A stretch of 43,916 nt of DNA from a virus: positions 1-43,916 of the IMG/VR virus record IMGVR_UViG_3300033148_001756; one strand, 5' to 3'. This document shows, in pieces, positions 38,545-43,916 of the stretch (within the stretch, counting starts at the first letter, position 1; every line of letters begins with the position of its first letter). Position numbers and translations under genes: made by a program. The notes below the pieces were generated by a model. It had not been told where the DNA came from and made no database searches. It was given only the letters and a program-made list of their open reading frames with translations.

Positions 38545-38574
38545 TTGACAAACTACTAAACATATATTTATCAT
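38545..38574 (+). promoter_or_regulatory. Scaffold/capsid promoter
   Basis: TTGACA (38545-38550), 18-base spacer, TATCAT (38569-38574). Resembles the promoter at 34351. The leader includes TAACTTAGTAAG (38589-38600), close to a leader element at 33201. Confidence 0.7.
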
Positions 38575-38624
38575 TATTCAATTAAATTTAACTTAGTAAG
38601 GCTAAGGACTTACGAGAGGGAATA

Positions 38625-39335
38625 ATGGATAAAACAGAACTTTTAAAACTAGTAGCAGATGACAGACAAGAGGATGTAAAAGTGTTTCTTGATTCAATGA
38701 CAGATATGTCAAGTATCACAAAAGACAACGCAAACGACTTCATTAGAAATAATTCAGTTTTACTTAGTGAATTTGACCGAAAAGTAACGGGCGGGATAAC
38801 TAAGTATAAAGACGAATCATTTGAACGTGAAGTAAACAGCAAAGTTGATGTATTGAAATCAGAAATGGAATCAAAATACAATCCTCAGAAATCAGACGAT
38901 CAGAAACGAATTGATGCGCTTGAAGAATTGGTAGAATCTGGAAAGAAAAAAGAAATTGCAACTCAGCAAATGGATGTGGCAAAGGCAATTTTGAAATCTC
39001 AAAAAGACTCAAAAGAAAACGATATTGACTTATCATTTTTCGATGCTTCAAAAATGGTGGGAGTTTCCGACAATGAAACAACTGAAAATGTAAACAAGGC
39101 GATACAACCATATTTGGACATGCACACAAAAAATTCTGAGGGTCTCGGCAAGGTCATTCAAGACAAAGTTGACGAAGTTCTTAAGGGTAGTCACAAGCCA
39201 GTCAAGAAAGATGGTGGTGCGACTGATACAAGTTTAGAAGCTAGAGTTCAAACAGTAAGAAATACTGGAAAGGCTGGTAACTTGAAAGACAGAGCAGATA
39301 TGTACAGGGAAATTAGAGAAAACAAAAATAAATAA
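38625..39335 (+). CDS. Scaffold protein
   Basis: 236 residues; GAGAGGG upstream. Charged and helical, with a coiled coil (EREVNSKVDVLKSEMESKYN, RIDALEELVESGKKKE) and a basic C-terminus (LKDRADMYREIRENKNK). This is the usual make-up and place of a capsid scaffold, directly before the major capsid gene. No protease domain, so it is probably released intact rather than cleaved. Confidence 0.75.
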   Translation: MDKTELLKLVADDRQEDVKVFLDSMTDMSSITKDNANDFIRNNSVLLSEFDRKVTGGITKYKDESFEREVNSKVDVLKSEMESKYNPQKSDDQKRIDALEELVESGKKKEIATQQMDVAKAILKSQKDSKENDIDLSFFDASKMVGVSDNETTENVNKAIQPYLDMHTKNSEGLGKVIQDKVDEVLKGSHKPVKKDGGATDTSLEARVQTVRNTGKAGNLKDRADMYREIRENKNK

Positions 39336-39351
39336 TAAAGGATAAAAAATT

Positions 39352-40521
39352 ATGGCTTTTGAAGTAGGACAATTTAATGAGTTTGACGATGCGAACTCGG
39401 TAGCAGATGCAAGTATATTAGTTGCAGCAAGTGCAATTAAAATGGGTAATTACAAATCAGCATTTTATCAGTCTATGGCTGCACCGTTAGTAACTCAAGG
39501 ACTTAATACGGTTGATTTTGAGGTATTCAGTAGAAGCAAGACAACCAAAGGCGGTACAGTTGATGGAGAATGGAATGCAACTGATCTTGTTGATCTTGGA
39601 TTAGATGCAACAAGCATTAAAGGGTTAACAGTTGGTTCAATACTTGAGATGGTTACAGGTGAATTTGTAATTGTAAAGAGTGTTGACAGAACAGCAGTTA
39701 CGATAGACGTATATGCTAGAGGGGCAGGTGGAACAACTGGAGCTGTTCAAGCTACATCAAGTGATTATGTAGTTCGTGGTTTTGCTGGTAAAGATGAAGA
39801 GCTGAAAAACGTTGAATCTTATAGAGAGTCAACGGGAAAGTATACTAACTATGTTCAAATGGTTATTGAAACTATTGATTGGACTAAGCGTGGTGCTGAG
39901 CTTAAGAGAATGGGACTTGATGGTGATAAGATACTACCAATCCTGATAGAAGAGGCTACGTTGAGAGTTGCTGAAATGCTTGGCGTTATGGCGATTCATG
40001 GATTACCTCAACTTGGAGTTGATGGTGGTACACCTTATATGTCAGCTGGTTTATTTTCACAGCTTGCCGATAATGCGGGAGGATCAAGACCGATATTGAA
40101 TTATAACGCATCCGGAGCACTTACAGAAGAAAAGTTGAGATTGCAGCTTAGCGAATTAACAAATACTGGAGTGCCTGATACAATCTGGCTATCTGCGGCA
40201 AATAAAGAAGTTGTTAATGATTTTAAAGGAACAATAACACAAACAAGACAAGACACAGTAGCGGGTAGTTATGTTGATACTTACAATTATGAAGGCTTAA
40301 TGTTGAATTTCAGAGTAGATTCCGACATGCCAGATTCAAAAATTGCAGTTGTTACAAGTTCATCTTGCAAGAAAAAGTGGGTTGAGGGTGATGGTCTACG
40401 ATTAGAAGACGAACCAAAAGCTTCATCGAGAGAGTTTAGACAGTCTATTCAAGGGTCGCTTGGATTTGCGATTGAGGACGTTGGTTATGCTCATTCGTAC
40501 ATGTATGGCGTGACAGTTTAA
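39352..40521 (+). CDS. Major capsid protein (HK97 fold, SU10/DUF5309-like)
   Basis: 389 residues. The N-terminal arm is short. Residues about 95-140 (GSILEMVTGEFVIVKSVDRT AVTIDVYARGAGG) are the beta insertion typical of SU10-type capsid proteins. The central YTNYVQMVIETIDWTKRGAE and LPILIEEATLRVAEML helix match the spine region. The end, GFAIEDVGYAHSYMYGVTV, is a usual family close. It follows scaffold, as expected, and is followed by a terminator. Confidence 0.85.
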   Translation: MAFEVGQFNEFDDANSVADASILVAASAIKMGNYKSAFYQSMAAPLVTQGLNTVDFEVFSRSKTTKGGTVDGEWNATDLVDLGLDATSIKGLTVGSILEMVTGEFVIVKSVDRTAVTIDVYARGAGGTTGAVQATSSDYVVRGFAGKDEELKNVESYRESTGKYTNYVQMVIETIDWTKRGAELKRMGLDGDKILPILIEEATLRVAEMLGVMAIHGLPQLGVDGGTPYMSAGLFSQLADNAGGSRPILNYNASGALTEEKLRLQLSELTNTGVPDTIWLSAANKEVVNDFKGTITQTRQDTVAGSYVDTYNYEGLMLNFRVDSDMPDSKIAVVTSSSCKKKWVEGDGLRLEDEPKASSREFRQSIQGSLGFAIEDVGYAHSYMYGVTV

Positions 40522-40535
40522 GTTTATTTAATATC

Positions 40536-40557
40536 GGGGGTGTAAAAGCCCCCTTTT
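40536..40557 (+). terminator. Terminator after capsid gene
   Basis: GGGGGT (40536-40541) pairs with GCCCCC (40548-40553), loop of six, then TTTTATTT. Partial read-through into the fibre gene is likely, since no new promoter is evident downstream. Confidence 0.75.
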
Positions 40558-40584
40558 ATTTGATTAGTTATAAAGGATTTAATA

Positions 40585-40779
40585 ATGTTTAAAAAGAAAA
40601 AAGATTCTGATGTTGTCGTTGAAACAATCATAGACACTACAAAAAATAAAAAGAAAATAAAAGAGATAATCTTTGAGGGTTCTGGCTGGTGTGAAGAGTT
40701 GCAAACATCTTACCGAAAAGGAATATATACACCAAAGACATTAAAAGAATACAATATCCTAAAAAAATACGGTAAATAA
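40585..40779 (+). CDS. Small protein between capsid and fibre genes
   Basis: 64 residues; AAAGGA upstream. Strongly basic (FKKKKDSDVVVETIIDTTKN KKKIKEI), with a compact second half (GSGWCEELQTSYRKGIYTP) ending LKEYNILKKYGK. Not recognised. Its place suggests a capsid-linked or head-fibre-linked role. Confidence 0.6.
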   Translation: MFKKKKDSDVVVETIIDTTKNKKKIKEIIFEGSGWCEELQTSYRKGIYTPKTLKEYNILKKYGK

Positions 40780-40781
40780 AT

Positions 40782-43700
40782 ATGCCTCCTATTAAATTTC
40801 CAAGAGCGAAGCAAAGACTTAAACCAGTTGGAACTAATCAAATAAACAATCGAGGTGGTGGTGCTGGTTCTGACTCTACAGCAATCCACACAAATATCTC
40901 CTCTGAAATAATCGGAATTCCAGAAAAGACAAACCCTGTAGATGCTGATTTAATAGTTATAGAAGACAGCGAAAATGCTAATAATAAAAAAAGAGCAGAA
41001 ATTGGAAATCTTCCCGGAATGAAAGCAGCAGAGTGGGGACTTGTTACAGGAATTTTATCAGATCAAACAGATTTAGATGACAGATTTAATATAATAGAGT
41101 CAAGGACGGAATACTATGAGCTATTCGAAAATATCACAAGCGGAACAACAGGAACAATCACAAAGCCAGTCGACTCGACAATCCTCCTTAACAGATACAG
41201 CGACGGAAAAGATTGTGTCATCGTCAAAGTCGACTCTAACAATAGACCTACTGAAAACATCGCTAGAGAATCAGACGGAACTATTATCACGGCAACGTTC
41301 GACACGGCTGGCGATTATGTTCTTAGTGGCACTGCAAGTGCCTATCCTGTCAGTCTTGTTTATCAAATATCTATTGCCGCTGTTAACTCGGATAATGTAA
41401 ATATAAATCAAATTGTAAATAAATTAGAATTACACGACGCAAGTGAAATAAGTGTTGATGCAAGCGGTTTTGGCGGTACATTAAGCACAGCCGATAATGA
41501 TGTACAAAAAGCGTTATCTACTCTTAATGATACGGTTGCATTCGAACAATCAACTGGATTGGTTAAAGGCGGTGTCATAAGTGTCAATGCAACAACTACA
41601 CTTATTGATATAACAGCAGGATCAGGACAAATAGTTGATACCACAACCGATCCAGACAACCCAGTCGTCACACCTATTGCATGGATAGCAAAAACAGGTT
41701 ATAATCTTACTACTACTGCTGGAGCTGGAGACGTTGTTGCTATTTTCCTTTCATTGGATTCTAACGGCGATGTCATAGAACGGTCTGAATTACCATCTGC
41801 AACAGAAAGAAGAAATACAATTGACTTAGGATTAGTTGCAAGAGATGATTCAAATGTTGTGGTTGTTGTTGCAAACACACCTACAAATATAATACACAAT
41901 CCTACAAGTTTAATGCAAGACTTTTTTGAAAACTGGGGGGCATTCAGTATTTCTGGAAATGAGATTGCACCAAACGCAACTGATTTGCAGATTAAAAAAG
42001 AAGCTGGTACATTATTCAGAAGTGGTGGTAATTTCAGAACAGACGGGAAAAACCCGAATGTTGTAATTTCAGCAGCGCAAGAACCAGTCAATCCATTTAA
42101 CTATAAACTTTCAGATGGAACAGACGTAACACTTTTGGCGTCCGCTATTGATCCAGATTATTATGACAGTGGGGCGAGTACTAAAACAGCCGTTCCAACT
42201 GGTAAATTCACCATACAAAGAATTGCAATGTTTTCTTCAAATATTTTAGAGATCATGTATGGTCAAGAATTATTTAATTTATTATCTGAAGCCAAAGCAG
42301 CATTACCAACAGTAGACTTTATTGTTCCAGCTGATTCAAAAGAAGCAATCCCATTTTCATATTTAATTGTAAAACAAGGATGTACAGATTTAACCGACGA
42401 TACTTGTGCAGAATTTTTTAAAGTCGATGCAAGAGGAGAAATTGGTGGTATTGGTTATCAGCAGTTAAATAGTGCAGGCATGGTATATGACCCCGGCTTA
42501 ACAGATAATGTAAATGGATCAATTGATGTTGGCGACGGTGTTGTAAACTTATTTCAAACAAGCGATTTTTCAGGAGATATGAAACAATATTCACTAGTTG
42601 GGTTGGACGATCAATTATTGACCAATAACGACACTAACTATATCATAGCAGATTACAACAGCGGATCACCTATCTTTAGAGTTACACTAGATGTACTTGA
42701 AGTCAATGAATCTGACGTTGTTCCCGTGTATACAATATATAGAGAAGATGACGAATTGCACACAGTTTCATGGGGTACCGTTGGAACTGGACTAGTAAAT
42801 AAACTTCATGCTAGAGTAGTAAAAACAGACCGATTTGCACATGAAAGTGGTTTAGCACTTGGCGAAGAAGCGACAAGAGAGATTACGACAACAGCTGGAG
42901 TTATATGGATTGGTGGGACTAGAACAATTCTACCAGCAGCAAATAGTGGAACAGATGAAACAGAATTCTGGTATCATGTTTCTGGCGTGTGGACTAGTTC
43001 GTCGGTCACAACTTACAATAATCAACAATACGACGACGGAACCGATCTACAGGACACTGGGAACGGTCGTTTTGTAGTCAATTGGATTTATCAAGGTGCT
43101 GAATCTGGCGATGCCCATTTATATTATGTGCTAGGTAGCGATAACTATACTTTATTAGAAGCACAAGCATCACCAGCACCATCTGATTTGCCACAAGTTA
43201 TCTCGAGTCACGCTGTATTGGTAGGACGTATTATCGTTGAAGAAGATGGAACAACAGCAACTCAGATTGACTCAGCTTTTACCACACAGTTTGCAGCGTC
43301 ACCAGTTACAGACCATGCTAATCTTAGTGGATTGCAAGGTGGAACAGCTGGAGAATATTATCATATTACGAGTGCGCAACATGGCAATATGCCTCCATTG
43401 GATTCGGCTACTAATACAGATGGTGATTTTAACATTACGGGTTCGAACACGGCACCAACACAGGGAGCCGAGCAAGTAACAAACGGAGACTTCACTACCG
43501 ACTTAACGGGCTGGACAAATGGTGGCAATTGGGCGCAAAGTGCAGGTACAGCGCTACATACAGCAGGAAGTGTGGCTACATTAAGCCAAGATGTTACCGT
43601 TGTAGCTACTAACGCATATCTTATAGCATTTGACGTTATAGGTAGAACAGCGGGTACAGTTAGAATGAGTGTGGGTGGAGCGCTTGATACATTCTTTATC

Positions 43701-43916
43701 GATCAAGATATCACAACGTATACCAAAGTTCTTTATGCTACCACAACAGGGGCTTTGACTTTTGAACCAACAACAGATTTTGATGGTGCATTAGACAATG
43801 TAAGCGTAAAATTACTTACTTCTAGTGTAGCTTTGCAGAGTCTTTATAATGAGAGTGATGAAATTAAAGGCGAAACAAGAGTAGGTGGGAGTCTCACTAA
43901 TCCATCATTATTTAAT
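40782..43916 (+). CDS. Giant fibre protein, N-terminal part (continues at 1-1239)
   Basis: The frame opens at ATG 40782 and is still open at the window end. Across the circular junction it continues in frame to the stop at 1239, giving about 1,419 residues. Residues 4-23 carry the anchor-like motif FPRAKQRLKPVGTNQIN, which recurs in the next gene (1243-1764). Around residues 50-75 is a segment typical of phage fibres (VDADLIVIEDSENANNKKR). Near residue 844 is the fibre motif ANLSGLQGGTAGEYYH. Residues about 895-1010 begin VTNGDFTTDLTGW and look like a beta-sandwich carbohydrate-binding module. The gene follows the major capsid gene and a 64-residue protein and precedes the head-tail connectors. 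That is an unusual place for a tail fibre and suggests a head fibre. Receptor or glycan binding is inferred from family resemblance. The fibre type is secure; the capsid location is a hypothesis. Confidence 0.85.
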   Translation, partial: MPPIKFPRAKQRLKPVGTNQINNRGGGAGSDSTAIHTNISSEIIGIPEKTNPVDADLIVIEDSENANNKKRAEIGNLPGMKAAEWGLVTGILSDQTDLDDRFNIIESRTEYYELFENITSGTTGTITKPVDSTILLNRYSDGKDCVIVKVDSNNRPTENIARESDGTIITATFDTAGDYVLSGTASAYPVSLVYQISIAAVNSDNVNINQIVNKLELHDASEISVDASGFGGTLSTADNDVQKALSTLNDTVAFEQSTGLVKGGVISVNATTTLIDITAGSGQIVDTTTDPDNPVVTPIAWIAKTGYNLTTTAGAGDVVAIFLSLDSNGDVIERSELPSATERRNTIDLGLVARDDSNVVVVVANTPTNIIHNPTSLMQDFFENWGAFSISGNEIAPNATDLQIKKEAGTLFRSGGNFRTDGKNPNVVISAAQEPVNPFNYKLSDGTDVTLLASAIDPDYYDSGASTKTAVPTGKFTIQRIAMFSSNILEIMYGQELFNLLSEAKAALPTVDFIVPADSKEAIPFSYLIVKQGCTDLTDDTCAEFFKVDARGEIGGIGYQQLNSAGMVYDPGLTDNVNGSIDVGDGVVNLFQTSDFSGDMKQYSLVGLDDQLLTNNDTNYIIADYNSGSPIFRVTLDVLEVNESDVVPVYTIYREDDELHTVSWGTVGTGLVNKLHARVVKTDRFAHESGLALGEEATREITTTAGVIWIGGTRTILPAANSGTDETEFWYHVSGVWTSSSVTTYNNQQYDDGTDLQDTGNGRFVVNWIYQGAESGDAHLYYVLGSDNYTLLEAQASPAPSDLPQVISSHAVLVGRIIVEEDGTTATQIDSAFTTQFAASPVTDHANLSGLQGGTAGEYYHITSAQHGNMPPLDSATNTDGDFNITGSNTAPTQGAEQVTNGDFTTDLTGWTNGGNWAQSAGTALHTAGSVATLSQDVTVVATNAYLIAFDVIGRTAGTVRMSVGGALDTFFIDQDITTYTKVLYATTTGALTFEPTTDFDGALDNVSVKLLTSSVALQSLYNESDEIKGETRVGGSLTNPSLFN
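43803..43916. repeat. Terminal direct repeat, right copy
   Basis: Second copy of 1-114, base for base. The non-redundant genome is therefore 1-43802. Confidence 0.95.

Noticed and set aside
1-43916. CRISPR array or insertion sequence
   Set aside because: No evenly spaced repeats and no transposase or terminal inverted repeats were seen.

Overview
The window is very probably one complete, circularly closed genome of an AT-rich, tailed, siphovirus-like phage. Its first 114 bases (1-114) recur exactly as its last 114 (43803-43916), giving a unit length of about 43,802 bp. Joining the ends fuses two open reading frames in frame into a single fibre gene of about 1,419 codons (40782 to the end, then 1 to 1239). 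Every gene I can support lies on the + strand. Shine-Dalgarno-like sites precede many starts, TGA is used as a normal stop, and sigma70-type promoters (TTGACA/TTGACG with a TATAAT-like hexamer 16-18 bases away) recur before gene blocks. I cannot name the host. AT-richness, Shine-Dalgarno use and two lipoprotein-like products suggest a low-GC bacterium, possibly a diderm, but this is inference.

Layout, following the circle from packaging. 31175-33129 holds the small and large terminase genes. 33130-34398 is an accessory insertion of small genes, a tRNA-like element and several promoters, closed by a strong terminator. 34399-40521 is the head module: portal, Mu F/SPP1 gp7-like minor head protein, a large promoter-bearing accessory gene, small accessory genes, scaffold and major capsid protein. 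The giant fibre gene (40782-43916 plus 1-1239) and a small gene with the same N-terminal motif (1243-1764) come next, before the head-tail connectors, so they may be head fibres. 1764-12211 is the neck and tail module: connector, head closure, HK97 gp10-like protein, tail terminator, tail tube, frameshifted tail assembly chaperone pair, tape measure, distal tail protein, hub, collar-domain fibre and fibre-assembly-like protein. It is interrupted at 8020 by a lipoprotein gene with its own promoter. 12213-13592 is the lysis cassette: XhlA-like protein, M23 peptidase, a 30-residue membrane peptide, a holin-like protein and a Cys-rich lipoprotein or spanin-like protein. 13659-13970 is a single gene under its own promoter, overlapped by an inverted repeat and ended by a terminator.

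14003-31175 is the early region. It encodes an ERF annealase, a DUF1351-like protein, SSB, two small HTH proteins, two YopX proteins, a Bro-N antirepressor-like protein, a Lar-like protein, a DnaD-like replication initiator with a probable loader, a NinB-like protein, two HNH proteins, dUTPase, RusA, an HExxH protein and many very small genes. No integrase, DNA polymerase, primase or helicase is visible, so host replication machinery is presumably recruited. The phage is either virulent or depends on lysogeny functions I cannot recognise.

The most interesting points are: the giant glycan-binding-type fibre located in the head module and sharing an anchor motif with its neighbour; the lipoprotein with a C1q/TNF-like C-terminal domain; a non-coding region at 22040-22256 carrying a promoter, a 23-bp stem with a T9 tract and a near-consensus DnaA box; a tRNA-like element with an abnormal anticodon arm; and a three-copy Cys4 module shared by two unrelated early proteins.
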